From contig JAISBR010000196.1 in assembly GCA_031266095.1 (NCBI GenBank), positions 1 through 25,621 of the forward strand: a DNA stretch of 25,621 bases. The letters run 5' to 3'. Below the pieces are notes generated by a model, which did not search any database, was not told the origin of the DNA, and saw only the letters and a list, made by a program, of their open reading frames with translations. Positions 6,886 to 16,037 of this stretch are shown here, piece after piece. Numbering within the stretch: the stretch's first letter is position 1; every line of letters begins with the position of its first letter. The DNA comes from Treponema sp. Its GTDB lineage: Bacteria; Spirochaetota; Spirochaetia; Treponematales; Breznakiellaceae. A program made the position numbers and the translations under genes.

Positions 6886-9063
6886 ATGGATAAGCCTTAT
6901 TTTGTGGAGGACATCTACCCGCGTCATAGCCTTACTGGGCTTACTATTAGATCCCCCGTTGCCAAAGGCAGGCTGCAATCCATTGAATGCCCAAAATTGC
7001 CCAACACTTGCAGCCTAATCACCTCTGCGGACATTCCCGGGGATAATCGGCTGAAAGATTCGGAACTGCCCATTCTCGCGGGCGATACGCTTTCCTATAT
7101 CGGCGAACCGGTAGCCCTGCTCCTGGGTCCGGACCGGACCATGCTGGAAGAATATGCAGAGCGGTGCAAGGTTATCGCTGAGGAGGAGACGCCGGTTTTT
7201 GAGGTTCACTCTATTGCCGACGACATGGTTCTTGCCCGACGGGATCTCCGTGCCGGCGATACGGACGCCGCTTTTGAACGGGCGGCCAGTATTGTACGGG
7301 GAGATTACAGCAGCGGTATTCAGGAGCACTGGTACGCCGAACCGGTGGGCGCGGTGGCCTGGCTTGAACAGGAAGATCCGCGCGGCGGGGAAAAGAGCGG
7401 GAAACGTTCCGGCAAAACCCTGGTTGTGCATACCGCTACCCAATGGCCCTTTCATGTCAAGCGTTCGGTCGCCCAGGCCCTCAAACTGGAACCCGCTCTG
7501 GTACGAGTGGAGTCTACCGTCATAGGTCTCCACATGGACGGCAAAATCTGGTATCCCTCACTGATTGCCTGTCACGCCGCGCTGGGGGCCTGGATCACCG
7601 AAAAGCCGGTACGGTTTATACTGACCAGGGAAGAGGATTTCCACTACTCACCCAAGCGGAATGGGGCTGAGATCAGCGTTTCAAGCGCCCTTGACGAGCG
7701 GGGTGAAATCATTGGCGCCGAGATTAATGTAACTGTTAATCTGGGTGCGTATGGGGTTAACAGCGCCGAAATTCTCGATCAGACCTGCCTGGGGAGTATA
7801 GGAATATATCAATTTGATAACCTGAAACTCTCCGGGGTGGCCGTCAAAACTAATATTCCCCCTCAAGGGCCTTTTTCCGGCTTTGGTCTTGCCCAGGGTT
7901 TTTTCGCCCTGGAACAGCACATTTCCCATATCGCGGACTTACGAAAACAGGATCCCGCCGACTGGAAAAAAGGCTACTTATCTCAATACGGCTCTCTTTC
8001 CCTGGGCCTGTCATTTAAAGAGCCTGTGGCGGGAGAACAGCTCCTGGACACCGCCGCGGCCATGAGCGACTATTACCGCAAATGGGCCTCCTATGAGCTG
8101 TTGAGGCAGGGTCGGCGGCAGCGTCTTTCGGACGAGGGGAATCCCTTATGGTACAACTGGACGGAAAGGGGCGAGACCCTTCGGGGTATCGGTATCGCTC
8201 TGGGCTGCCAGGGGAACGGCCTCCTATACCCTGGCGCAGATAAAGGTCATTACGGCATTGTGCTGACCCTTGAAAAAGACGGCGGCCTGGAAATTAAAAC
8301 CAGCATGGTCAGCTCCGGCGATGATCACGGCCGTGTCTGGGCGGCTATGGCCTCGGAGATACTTTCCATCGACGAAGACATGGTGCGGATCATCAATAAT
8401 GCGGCTTCCCCGGATTCCGGCCCGGCCACTGCTTCCCGAAATATCACGGTCCTGACTAAACTGGTGGAGCAGGCCTGCCTTGCCATACGAAAACAGCGCT
8501 TCCGTAATCCCCTGCCTATTACCGTACGCAAAATAGCCCGGCCCCAAAAGAATCCCCAGTGGGAAGAACGTTTTCCGCCGCCTGCAGGATCGACACTGGA
8601 CGCGTTCAGTTTTTCCCGACCCGGCTGGGCTTCGGCGGTGGTGGAAGTGGAAATAGACCCTATTGAGTATATCCCCAGGATTCGGGGGGTCTGGATGGGC
8701 GTTGACGGCGGGAAGATATTCTCCGAGGATCGGGCACGAAGGAGCCTTAAGGTATCGACGGTACAAGCCTTGGGATGGGCTTTTCGGGAACAGATCAGCT
8801 ATACCGGTGGTATGTTATCCCAAACACAGTTTTCGAATTACGACATTCCCAGTCCGGGTGAGATACCGCCCATTCACATTGACTTTATCTGGAATAATAC
8901 TAATGAGCCTAAGGGGATAGGGGATCTGCCTTTTTGCTGTGTGCCTGCGGCTTATGTTCATGCTGTTTCACAGGCTATGGATCACCATTTTCAGTCCATC
9001 CCCTTGAGGCGTGAAGATATCTGGGAAGCGGGAAAACTCAAAAAAACGGAGGTACCGCAATGA
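6886..9063 (+). CDS. Xanthine dehydrogenase/aldehyde oxidase-family molybdopterin subunit, divergent active site
   Basis: At 725 residues this fits the large subunit of three-subunit molybdenum hydroxylases (COG1529 type). Recognisable marks are YIGEPVALLL (71-80), EHWYAEPVGAVAW (147-159), HTATQWPFHVKRSVAQAL (192-209), PVRFILTREED (241-251) and a C-terminal PKGIGDLPFCCVPAAYVHAV (about 675-694). Three normally conserved motifs are changed. GGGFGGK is replaced by VIGLHMDGK (212-220). FRGFG is SGFG after PF, so Arg becomes S331. The catalytic Glu of GxGE is D680. The partner 2Fe-2S and FAD subunits are intact, so the enzyme is probably expressed, but cofactor binding or chemistry must differ from xanthine oxidation. 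It starts 3 nt after the aminotransferase stop and overlaps the next gene by ATGA. Confidence 0.88.
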   Translation: MDKPYFVEDIYPRHSLTGLTIRSPVAKGRLQSIECPKLPNTCSLITSADIPGDNRLKDSELPILAGDTLSYIGEPVALLLGPDRTMLEEYAERCKVIAEEETPVFEVHSIADDMVLARRDLRAGDTDAAFERAASIVRGDYSSGIQEHWYAEPVGAVAWLEQEDPRGGEKSGKRSGKTLVVHTATQWPFHVKRSVAQALKLEPALVRVESTVIGLHMDGKIWYPSLIACHAALGAWITEKPVRFILTREEDFHYSPKRNGAEISVSSALDERGEIIGAEINVTVNLGAYGVNSAEILDQTCLGSIGIYQFDNLKLSGVAVKTNIPPQGPFSGFGLAQGFFALEQHISHIADLRKQDPADWKKGYLSQYGSLSLGLSFKEPVAGEQLLDTAAAMSDYYRKWASYELLRQGRRQRLSDEGNPLWYNWTERGETLRGIGIALGCQGNGLLYPGADKGHYGIVLTLEKDGGLEIKTSMVSSGDDHGRVWAAMASEILSIDEDMVRIINNAASPDSGPATASRNITVLTKLVEQACLAIRKQRFRNPLPITVRKIARPQKNPQWEERFPPPAGSTLDAFSFSRPGWASAVVEVEIDPIEYIPRIRGVWMGVDGGKIFSEDRARRSLKVSTVQALGWAFREQISYTGGMLSQTQFSNYDIPSPGEIPPIHIDFIWNNTNEPKGIGDLPFCCVPAAYVHAVSQAMDHHFQSIPLRREDIWEAGKLKKTEVPQ

Positions 9064-9545
9064 CCATCGGTTTTATTTTGAACGGAGAAGACGTAGTGAT
9101 CCGCAGTGAGGCGAATGTTCGGCTGATCGACTTGTTGCGGGGGAGTTTCGGGCTTTTGGGAGCGAAGTCCGGCTGCCGGACCGGTAAATGCGGAGTCTGT
9201 TCGGTTATTCTTAACAATAAGATAAGTCCGGCCTGCCTCGTCCCCGCGTTCAGGATCAGGGGCTGTGAGATCATCACCATTGAGGGCTTTTCCCAGACCG
9301 ATGAATATCAGGATATTATGACCGGCTTTGCCCAGGCGAATTTTGAAAACTGCGGGTACTGCGGTACCGGTAAAATATTGGTGGCCGAAGCCCTGCTGGA
9401 ACGAAAGGAACGTCCGCTACGTGCAGAAATCCTCGCCGCTTTCAGCGGGATCAAATGCCGTTGTACAGACCCCGAGAAACTGGTGGAGGCCCTGGCTATA
9501 ACGGCGGACATTCGCCAGAAGAGGCTTTATGGCCGGGCCTCCTAA
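9060..9545 (+). CDS. 2Fe-2S subunit of xanthine dehydrogenase-like enzyme
   Basis: The 161-residue protein has both iron-sulfur domains of this family. The plant-ferredoxin-like cluster is held by C39, C44, C47 and C59 (C-x4-C-x2-C-x11-C), and the helical domain cluster by C98, C101, C133 and C135 (C-x2-C-x31-C-x-C). Spacing matches the family exactly. One difference is CGYCGTGK where most members have CGFCTPGM; the family Gln before that cysteine pair, which contacts the pterin, is Asn here (ENCGYC). It would pass electrons from the molybdenum subunit to FAD. ATG 9060 overlaps the previous stop (ATGA) and follows a good GGAGG at about 9049, indicating translational coupling. Confidence 0.95.
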   Translation: MTIGFILNGEDVVIRSEANVRLIDLLRGSFGLLGAKSGCRTGKCGVCSVILNNKISPACLVPAFRIRGCEIITIEGFSQTDEYQDIMTGFAQANFENCGYCGTGKILVAEALLERKERPLRAEILAAFSGIKCRCTDPEKLVEALAITADIRQKRLYGRAS

Positions 9546-10344
9546 CCAGGTTCTTTTCCCTTCTACCTTTCAGGAACTCTTTTCCGCGTGGAGCCGCTTC
9601 CCCAGCGCGGTTCCCTACGCCGGCGGTACCGGCATCATCCGGGGCCAGGGCGGGCAGATCCTTGACTTGCCGCCAGTCATACTTTCCCTGGATAAACTCG
9701 TGGATCTACAGCGAATTACCAGGACCGAACGCTATTTGGAGATCGGCGCTATGGTAAAACTCAGCCAGGTTATATGGCTGGGGAAAATCGTTCCCGAGGC
9801 GCTAAACCACTGCCTTGAAAATATCGCCGGCGCGCAGCTGCGGAATATCGCCACCATCGGGGGTAACATCTGCTATCCTGCGGCGCGGCTTGACACCTCC
9901 GCCGTCCTCACCGCCCTTGATGCCCAATATGAACTGCGGAGCGCCCAATCCTCCCGATGGATATCGGCGTCTCGTTTTTCCGCTCTGCCGGGACCCACCG
10001 CCTTGAATCCCCTGGAACTGCTCACCCGCATCCTGGTTCCCCTGGATCAGTGGGACTATTCGGTTTATAAAAAATTCTCAGCCGGGATAGTGGTCTTTCT
10101 GATAAAAACTCAGAAAGACGCCCTCACCGACATGCGGGTAGTGTATAAAACAGAGACCATTTTACGGGACAAAAACAGCGAGGCCATCCTGATAGGCAAG
10201 CAGCTCCCCTTGAGCCACCGGGACGCCGCAGAATTTGTTGAAAATTGGGAAATCTTTCTTTCGGGTATTCAGAATCTGGGCGAGCTTTCTAAAAGAGAAT
10301 TGCTCAATTTTATCGAGTCGAATGTCTATAACCTCACGGAATGA
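9529..10344 (+). CDS. FAD-binding subunit of xanthine dehydrogenase-like enzyme (CoxM/XdhB type)
   Basis: This 271-residue protein matches the FAD-binding domain of molybdopterin dehydrogenases: VPYAGGTGIIRGQ (28-40) for pyrophosphate binding, EIGAMVKLSQV (71-81), and RNIATIGGNICYPAARLDT (105-123), the second FAD loop. The C-terminal CO-dehydrogenase flavoprotein domain follows (about 170-265). It would hand electrons to NAD or another acceptor. The ATG at 9529 lies 17 bp inside the preceding gene behind AGAGG, so it is the last gene of the aminotransferase-Mo-FeS-FAD operon. It ends in TGA 55 bp before the convergent end of secA, with no clear terminator between them. Confidence 0.93.
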   Translation: MAGPPNQVLFPSTFQELFSAWSRFPSAVPYAGGTGIIRGQGGQILDLPPVILSLDKLVDLQRITRTERYLEIGAMVKLSQVIWLGKIVPEALNHCLENIAGAQLRNIATIGGNICYPAARLDTSAVLTALDAQYELRSAQSSRWISASRFSALPGPTALNPLELLTRILVPLDQWDYSVYKKFSAGIVVFLIKTQKDALTDMRVVYKTETILRDKNSEAILIGKQLPLSHRDAAEFVENWEIFLSGIQNLGELSKRELLNFIESNVYNLTE

Positions 10345-10398
10345 CAGCTCAGGCCGGCCCTAAAATCGAGGTTTTGTCACAAGCGCGGCGGCCGCCGG

Positions 10399-13179
10399 TT
10401 ATCTGCCATGACAGTGTTTATACTTCTTTCCCGAGCCGCAGGGACAGGGATCATTGCGGCCCACTTTGGGCTGGCTTCGCACTACGGTGGTGGCATCGGG
10501 CCGTGAGGCCGCTTGTACCGGCGAACGGCCGCCGCCGGAAGCGGCCTGGTCAAGGCCGGAAGCGCCGAAAGACCCTATGCTGCTATGGCTGGCGGAGCCT
10601 ATACTGGCGGACTGGTGAAGAGACCTTCTCGTCCGGTTGTCCTCGCCGCCGGCAAGTTGAATACGGATTAAATGCATCCGTGACGCTATCTCCTGCCTAA
10701 TTTCCTCAACCATAGTCTCGAAGATCTGAAAACCCTCAACTTTGTACTCGGTCAGGGGGTTTTTTTGCGCATAACTGCGCAGATATACCGCCTCCCGCAG
10801 GGCTTCCATATTTTCGAGGTGATCCAGCCACTTCCGGTCTATCGCGCGCAGATAGCTGTCTCTGATAATGGCGTTGAGGTAGACCAGTCCGATAAGAACT
10901 TCCTTGTCATCGATATCTTTTTCGAGATCGGCGGTGAGGCGTTTCTCCAGCAATTCGGGATTTTTAATTTCCTCACTGTTCTGTTCGAGCCTTGGGCGGT
11001 AGGCGAATTTGTTCCACAGTTGTTCGCCCAATTCCTTGAGCGCGGCATTCAGGTCTCGCCTTTGGGTTACCTCGAATTGATCGATAAGATCGCCTACCAT
11101 AGCGGCGGTGGCATCGTTTACCCGCCTCTTGAGGTCCTGGTCCAGCAGAATCGCGTCCCGCTGTTCATAGATGAATTTACGCTGCTGGTTGAGTACATCG
11201 TCGTATTCAAGCAGATGCTTGCGGATCTCAAAGTTCCGTTCCTCGACTTTTTTCTGGGCGTTTTCAATACTCCTGTTGAGCAGGGGATGATAGATAGGTT
11301 CCCCGCCCTGCATGCCAATCCGGGCCATGAGGTTCTTCATTTTTTCACCGCCAAAGAGACGCATCAGTTCATCATCCATGGAGATAAAAAACTTGCTCTT
11401 TCCCGGATCACCCTGCCGGCCTGAACGTCCCCTCAGTTGATTGTCGATACGCCGGCTTTCATGCCGTTCGGTACCGATCACATAAAGCCCCCCCCGGGCT
11501 TTTACGTCCTCATAGTCCTTTTTCCACTTTTCGTATTCTTCCCGGTAGATTTCAGCGTACTGTTCGGGGTTTGCCCCAGCGCCGGCTCTTCTGCGTGCCC
11601 GGTGCTCCGGGCTGCCACCCAGCTTAATATCCGTACCCCGGCCAGCCATATTGGTGGCAATGGTCACCGCACCCCTGGCCCCGGCCTCGGCGATAATCAG
11701 CGCCTCCCGCGCGTGGTTCTTGGCGTTCAGCACTTCGTGCCGGATACCCCGCCGGGTAAGCAAATCCGAAACCTTTTCGGACTTTTCAATGGAGACGGTC
11801 CCTACCAGCATGGGCTGGCCTTTTTGGTGGGCTTCGGCGATCTCTTCGCACAGGGCCTTGAACTTATCCGCCTCGTTGAGATAAACCAAGTCGTCTTCGT
11901 CCAGTCGGGCCACGGGCAGGTTGGTAGGTATGACAACCACATCCAGGTTATAAATTTTACTGAACTCTACGGCTTCAGTATCCGCCGTTCCGGTCATGCC
12001 GGAGATTTTTTTATACAGTCTGAAGTAATTTTGAAAAGTGATAGTCGCCAAGGTACGGTTGCGCTGGGCAATTTTGATCCGCTCTTTAGCCTCAATGGCC
12101 TGGTGCAGCCCGTCGGAATAACGCCTGCCGTGCAGGATACGGCCGGTAAACTCGTCCACGATCTGTACTTGCCCGTCCTGCACGACATAATCAACGTCAA
12201 GACGAAAAAGTTTATGGGCCTTTAAAGCTTGGGTAAAGTAGTGGATGTATTCAAAGTTTTCCTCATCCACAATCGCGCCCTGGATAAGGCTGCGCTTTTT
12301 TAAAATTTCCTCAATACTGGCAAGCCCTTGATTGGTAAAGGAAACACTCTTGTTTTTCTCGTTGATCTTATAATCGCCGATAATTTCCTCACCCTGGGTT
12401 TCATCAGGGTATTCACCATCTTCTTTTTTTTGTACTTCTTTGAGGCTGCCCAGCAGTTTATCCACCTCGGCGTATTTGAACGTATCATCCTCAGCCGCGC
12501 CTGAAATAATGAGGGGAGTGCGGGCCTCATCAATAAGGATAGAATCGATTTCGTCAACGATACAGAAGTTATGCTCCCGCTGTACCCGATTTTCCATGTC
12601 CCAATGCATGTTGTCCCGCAGATAGTCAAAGCCGAATTCGTTGTTGGTCCCATAGGTGATATCGCAGGCATAATTTTCCTTGCGTCTGGCGTTATCCATG
12701 TTGGAAAGGATAGTCCCTACCGTAAGGCCCAGGTAGCTGAAAATGGGGCGCATCCATTCGGCGTCCCGGCTTGCCAGATAATCGTTCACGGTAACCATGT
12801 GGATTCCCTTGCCGGGAATGGCGTTGAGGTAGGCTGCGGCTACCGACATCAGGGTCTTGCCTTCGCCTGTTTTCATTTCAACGATTTTACCCTGGTGAAG
12901 TACAATGGAACCCATGACTTGCACATCATAGGGCCGTTCCCCCAGATTTCGCCGGGCCGCCTCCCGGGCCAGAGCGAAGGCCTCGGGCATGATACTGTCG
13001 AGACTTTCGCCTTCCTCATGGCGCCGGCGGAACAGTACGGTCTGCCGGGGGAATTCCTCTGCCGGAAGAACCGCGGCCCAGGCTTCCCTCTCGTTTACCG
13101 CGTGTAATATGGGCAGCAATGCTTTAAGATCCCGCTCATGCTGGGAGCCAAACAAGGCTTTGACGAATTTTTCAAACAT
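10399..13179 (-). CDS. secA: Preprotein translocase ATPase SecA
   Basis: SecA drives preproteins through SecYEG. From ATG 13179 the protein is 926 residues and begins [12 protein letters not shown], the usual family start; an in-frame upstream extension to 13233 would add 18 residues of unrelated sequence up to an IS end and is rejected. The Walker A motif is MKTGEGKTL with K108, the DEAD-type box is [15 protein letters not shown], and [12 protein letters not shown] and [13 protein letters not shown] belong to the second motor domain. The C-terminus has a Ser/Gly-rich linker and the zinc-binding SEC-C motif [17 protein letters not shown], which contacts SecB or lipids in other species. No strong ribosome binding site is seen. 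The promoter is not evident, and the ISAs1 remnant begins only 54 bp upstream. Confidence 0.98.
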   Translation of the reverse strand: MFEKFVKALFGSQHERDLKALLPILHAVNEREAWAAVLPAEEFPRQTVLFRRRHEEGESLDSIMPEAFALAREAARRNLGERPYDVQVMGSIVLHQGKIVEMKTGEGKTLMSVAAAYLNAIPGKGIHMVTVNDYLASRDAEWMRPIFSYLGLTVGTILSNMDNARRKENYACDITYGTNNEFGFDYLRDNMHWDMENRVQREHNFCIVDEIDSILIDEARTPLIISGAAEDDTFKYAEVDKLLGSLKEVQKKEDGEYPDETQGEEIIGDYKINEKNKSVSFTNQGLASIEEILKKRSLIQGAIVDEENFEYIHYFTQALKAHKLFRLDVDYVVQDGQVQIVDEFTGRILHGRRYSDGLHQAIEAKERIKIAQRNRTLATITFQNYFRLYKKISGMTGTADTEAVEFSKIYNLDVVVIPTNLPVARLDEDDLVYLNEADKFKALCEEIAEAHQKGQPMLVGTVSIEKSEKVSDLLTRRGIRHEVLNAKNHAREALIIAEAGARGAVTIATNMAGRGTDIKLGGSPEHRARRRAGAGANPEQYAEIYREEYEKWKKDYEDVKARGGLYVIGTERHESRRIDNQLRGRSGRQGDPGKSKFFISMDDELMRLFGGEKMKNLMARIGMQGGEPIYHPLLNRSIENAQKKVEERNFEIRKHLLEYDDVLNQQRKFIYEQRDAILLDQDLKRRVNDATAAMVGDLIDQFEVTQRRDLNAALKELGEQLWNKFAYRPRLEQNSEEIKNPELLEKRLTADLEKDIDDKEVLIGLVYLNAIIRDSYLRAIDRKWLDHLENMEALREAVYLRSYAQKNPLTEYKVEGFQIFETMVEEIRQEIASRMHLIRIQLAGGEDNRTRRSLHQSASIGSASHSSIGSFGASGLDQAASGGGRSPVQAASRPDATTVVRSQPKVGRNDPCPCGSGKKYKHCHGR

Positions 13180-13233
13180 AAAAGCACTGTAACTCAAAAA
13201 AGGCGCGTTTACAAGAGCAGCGCCAGGATACAC

Positions 13234-13557
13234 AGGGCAACGTCATTTAACTTTACCGAACAAAACATCATGCAGAAAATCGTCGCCGAGGGTAGCCCTG
13301 AGCATTTTGCGGTTGAGCCCACACCGTTTTTCCGGAACGCTGGTCTTCCGCAGCAGATACAGAGCCGTCTTCCTCAGTACATTCAGATTCTCCGCCGCAT
13401 GGTTCGTCCGCGCCCGGCAACCGTTCTCTCCAAAGCAGACGTCCAAGAGCCGGTGCAGCCGGTCCGCTTCTTCCTTCGTGATCTCCATAGGTCCCCCCTC
13501 TGGGTTCTCCGTTGTGCCACATCTTTCCTTGAGGAAGTTTTTAAATGACGTTGCCCT
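13234..13557 (-). mobile_element. Internally deleted ISAs1-family element with 17-bp terminal inverted repeats
   Basis: AGGGCAACGTCATTTAA (13234-13250) is repeated perfectly inverted at 13541-13557, bounding a 324-bp unit. Inside, on the minus strand, lies the C-terminal piece of an ISAs1-type transposase. No convincing target-site duplication is seen in the flanks. The element is far shorter than a full ISAs1-type IS (about 1.2-1.4 kb), so it is a deletion derivative resembling a MITE that could be mobilised only in trans. Confidence 0.8.
13243..13488 (-). pseudogene. C-terminal fragment of ISAs1-family transposase
   Basis: The 81 residues include LHRLLDVCFGENGCRART, then NHAAENLNVLRKTALYLLRKT, and end LGDDFLHDVLFGKVK. 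This parallels the conserved ISAs1 tail LHW.LDV.FGED..R.R...APEN...LR..ALNLL. The catalytic N-terminal two thirds are missing. The stop codon lies within the terminal repeat, as is common at the 3' end of such elements. Confidence 0.75.
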
Positions 13558-13612
13558 ACAGTCCAGGCATTACTTTGGGACCTAAAAAATATAGCGGTAC
13601 GGGTATGACTGT

Positions 13613-13663
13613 TTTGGAGTATTTTTTGAAAAAGCAGTTTTTTCTCTTAAAGATTACTCCAAA
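13613..13663. promoter_or_regulatory. Inverted repeat upstream of the first sugar ABC operon
   Basis: TTTGGAGTA (13613-13621) and TACTCCAAA (13655-13663) form a perfect 9-bp inverted repeat with a 33-nt spacer, 45 bp before the putative -35 box. It may be an operator or a stem-loop; no regulator gene is nearby. Confidence 0.35.
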
Positions 13664-13707
13664 TCACGATATAGCCGCCTCTGCCCTTATATTTTCGTTT
13701 GAAAGTT

Positions 13708-13738
13708 TTGGAACTACACACAAAAATAAAAGTATAAT
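13708..13738 (+). promoter_or_regulatory. Putative sigma70 promoter of the first sugar ABC operon
   Basis: TTGGAA (13708-13713) and a consensus TATAAT (13733-13738) are 19 bp apart, slightly long. The binding-protein start is 21 nt downstream of the -10 box and has a GGAG ribosome site, which fits a short leader. Confidence 0.5.
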
Positions 13739-13759
13739 TCTTTTTTATGGAGAAATTTT

Positions 13760-15058
13760 ATGAAAAAAAGTGTGTTCTCTTTTTTGATGTTGCCCCTGCT
13801 CATTTCGAGTATCTTTTTCATCGCCTGCGGCCGACAGGAAGCCGGTGGTCCTATCACCCTGACATTCTGGACTCATGAGGATCCGAATCGTACCCGCATT
13901 GAGGAACGGTATATTCAGGAATTTGAGTTGGCCAATCCGAATATCACCATTGAACGGGTTACTCAAGGGTCAACTAAAATGATTGAACTGATCCAGACCG
14001 CCTTTGCGGCGAATCAAGGTCCGGACATTTTTAATCTTTCCATTGAAGATGAATACGCCTACATCGCCAATGGCCGGGTAGCGCCGATCAATTATCAGGC
14101 GGCGGGTTACAAAAACCGGGCGGATCTGCTCAATGCGTATGAGGATGGCTTTCTTGATCCCGTAACGGTGGGGAATAATATCTACGGTCTTCCTTTGGAA
14201 TTAACCAACTGGTGTATCTATGTCAATAAAAAAATATTCCGTTCCGCCGGTCTGGATCCGGAAAAAGACTATCCCAAAACCTGGGAAGACATGGTAACGG
14301 TTTCAGAAAAACTGGTTATCCGGGACGGTAGTATTCTTATCCGCCGGGGCTTCGATTTCCGGTATCCCTATTATCTTGTAGCCTTTGTTCCCATGGTGGA
14401 ACAACTTGGTGGCAAGCTGATAAGCGACGACGGTAAAACCGCTGTCGTGGGGGATGAGGCTTGGCTGAGATTCCTCACGTTTATGAAAGAATGGGGGCCC
14501 GGCGGGAAGAATCTCGGTTCCCCCACGTATACTGCGGCCCGGTCCCTCTTTAACCGGGACAACAACGATATCGCCATGGCGGCCACCGGCCTCTATCAGC
14601 AGGGACGGATCAAGGCTGATAATCCCGCCTTTTTCGAAAGCGGGGAATGGATGGTCATTCCCTACCCGAAATTCACGAATGCCGTAAAGGACACGGCGGG
14701 TTGTTACTACGGGCATTACTATATGGTCAACGCCCAAAGCCCCAAACCGAGACAGGATGCCGCCTGGAAATTCATCGCCTATATGCTGAGCCATGCGGAA
14801 GAGTACCTGACCGAGGTAAGTCTGATTCAGCCCACAAAGGCCCTCTTTAATTCTTCGGTATACAAGAGCATACCTTATTCGGATGTGTTTACCAATGATA
14901 TGCGACGGGGGCACATTGTGTACTTCGGCGCCAATAGCGCGGAACTACAGAACCTGATTCGAAGCGCGGTTGAATCGGTGATGCTTTCCGGGGAAAGCCC
15001 TGAACAGGCTCTTGCTATTCTCAAAGAGGCTGCCCAGGAACTTATCAACGAACAGTAG
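13760..15058 (+). CDS. Sugar ABC transporter substrate-binding lipoprotein (family 1)
   Basis: The 432-residue protein has a signal peptide with charged KK, a hydrophobic core and a relaxed lipobox FIAC, with lipidated C23 typical of spirochaetes. The mature part begins ITLTFWTHEDPNRT and has IQEFELANPNITIERV, the usual opening of family 1 carbohydrate-binding proteins, with YGLPLELTNWCIYVNKKIF in the middle. It should bind a sugar or oligosaccharide and deliver it to the two permeases encoded directly downstream. The start at ATG 13760 has GGAG about 7 nt upstream. The ligand cannot be read from the sequence. Confidence 0.92.
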   Translation: MKKSVFSFLMLPLLISSIFFIACGRQEAGGPITLTFWTHEDPNRTRIEERYIQEFELANPNITIERVTQGSTKMIELIQTAFAANQGPDIFNLSIEDEYAYIANGRVAPINYQAAGYKNRADLLNAYEDGFLDPVTVGNNIYGLPLELTNWCIYVNKKIFRSAGLDPEKDYPKTWEDMVTVSEKLVIRDGSILIRRGFDFRYPYYLVAFVPMVEQLGGKLISDDGKTAVVGDEAWLRFLTFMKEWGPGGKNLGSPTYTAARSLFNRDNNDIAMAATGLYQQGRIKADNPAFFESGEWMVIPYPKFTNAVKDTAGCYYGHYYMVNAQSPKPRQDAAWKFIAYMLSHAEEYLTEVSLIQPTKALFNSSVYKSIPYSDVFTNDMRRGHIVYFGANSAELQNLIRSAVESVMLSGESPEQALAILKEAAQELINEQ

Positions 15059-15067
15059 GAAATCGCT

Positions 15068-16027
15068 ATGAGTAGCCAGGAAGTAATAGGCGTGGGAGGC
15101 GGGATTCCCCGGCGGAGAGGGTATGGGGGAATCGAAAAAAAACAGGCCCGCTGGGGTTTTGTCTTTGTGGTCCCGGCGATTCTGTTTTTTTCGGTCTTTA
15201 GTTTTTATCCCATTCTCAACGCGCTGTATACCAGCCTTTTTGATAAACGGGTCTTGTCCCTGGCGGCTCCGCCATTTATGGGGCTGGGAAACTATCTCTA
15301 CCTTTTTACTTCCCGCACGGCGGGGTTCTGGGATTCCCTCCGGGCCACTTTTGTGTTTACCCTGGGGACTTTTATTCCACTCCTGGTTTTCAGCCTGATC
15401 TACGCGGTATTTCTTACCCAGTTTACCGGCCGGCGGATACGGAGCTTTTTCCAGATCGCCTACTACACTCCGGCGGTACTTTCCTCCGTGGTGGCTGCGG
15501 CAATCTGGATGCTCATGTTTGATCCGCGGGGATTGGCCAACCAGTGGGTCAACGCCCTGTTCATGACTGTCGGTGTGGATCATAAATGGCTTGCCGACAG
15601 TGTGATGGTTCAGGTTTCTACGATGATCGTATATTTCTGGAAATATATCGGTTACTTTGTAATCCTCTTTATCACCGGCCTGTCCGCGATCCCCCCGGCT
15701 ATTTATGAGGCCGCCACCATTGACGGGTCAAATAAATTTCAATCATTTTGGAAGATAACCCTACCCCTGCTCAGGCCCACGGTGGTCCTGGTTTCCATCA
15801 TGTCTATGCTCCAGTGTCTCAAGACCTTCAGTACCCAGTACCTCTTTACGCAGTCGGGGGCGTCCCAGGCACCTATTAACGTGATCACCTTAAACATCTA
15901 CCGGACAGGTATTACCAACCAGCGGATTGGGCGGGCCAGCGCCATGAGCATGATACTTTTCGTGATCATGCTGATTTTCACGTGGTTTCAGTTTCGCTTT
16001 TCCAAAAGCGATGAGGTGGAATATTAG
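15068..16027 (+). CDS. Sugar ABC transporter permease, MalF/UgpA type
   Basis: The 319-residue inner-membrane protein has an N-terminal cytosolic segment, a first membrane helix near 30-50 (WGFVFVVPAILFFSVFSFYPI) and five more hydrophobic segments. The EAA loop IYEAATIDGSNKFQSFWKI followed by TLPLLRP is the docking site for the ATPase. It starts 9 nt after the binding-protein stop, behind AGGA, so the genes are co-transcribed. No ATPase gene follows, so a shared one elsewhere is expected. Confidence 0.93.
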   Translation: MSSQEVIGVGGGIPRRRGYGGIEKKQARWGFVFVVPAILFFSVFSFYPILNALYTSLFDKRVLSLAAPPFMGLGNYLYLFTSRTAGFWDSLRATFVFTLGTFIPLLVFSLIYAVFLTQFTGRRIRSFFQIAYYTPAVLSSVVAAAIWMLMFDPRGLANQWVNALFMTVGVDHKWLADSVMVQVSTMIVYFWKYIGYFVILFITGLSAIPPAIYEAATIDGSNKFQSFWKITLPLLRPTVVLVSIMSMLQCLKTFSTQYLFTQSGASQAPINVITLNIYRTGITNQRIGRASAMSMILFVIMLIFTWFQFRFSKSDEVEY

Positions 16028-16037
16028 AGGATGTATT

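Noticed and set aside
4286..10344. A complete microcompartment locus
   Set aside because: Only the aldolase tail points to it. No shell protein, tagged aldehyde dehydrogenase or glycyl radical enzyme is in the window.
10765..12225. Long plus-strand frames opposite secA (219 and 262 codons)
   Set aside because: They are antisense shadows of the highly conserved secA coding sequence, without family features.
13180..13233. Upstream in-frame extension of SecA by 18 residues
   Set aside because: The extra residues run straight up to the IS end and do not resemble SecA, whose usual start [12 protein letters not shown] lies at 13179.
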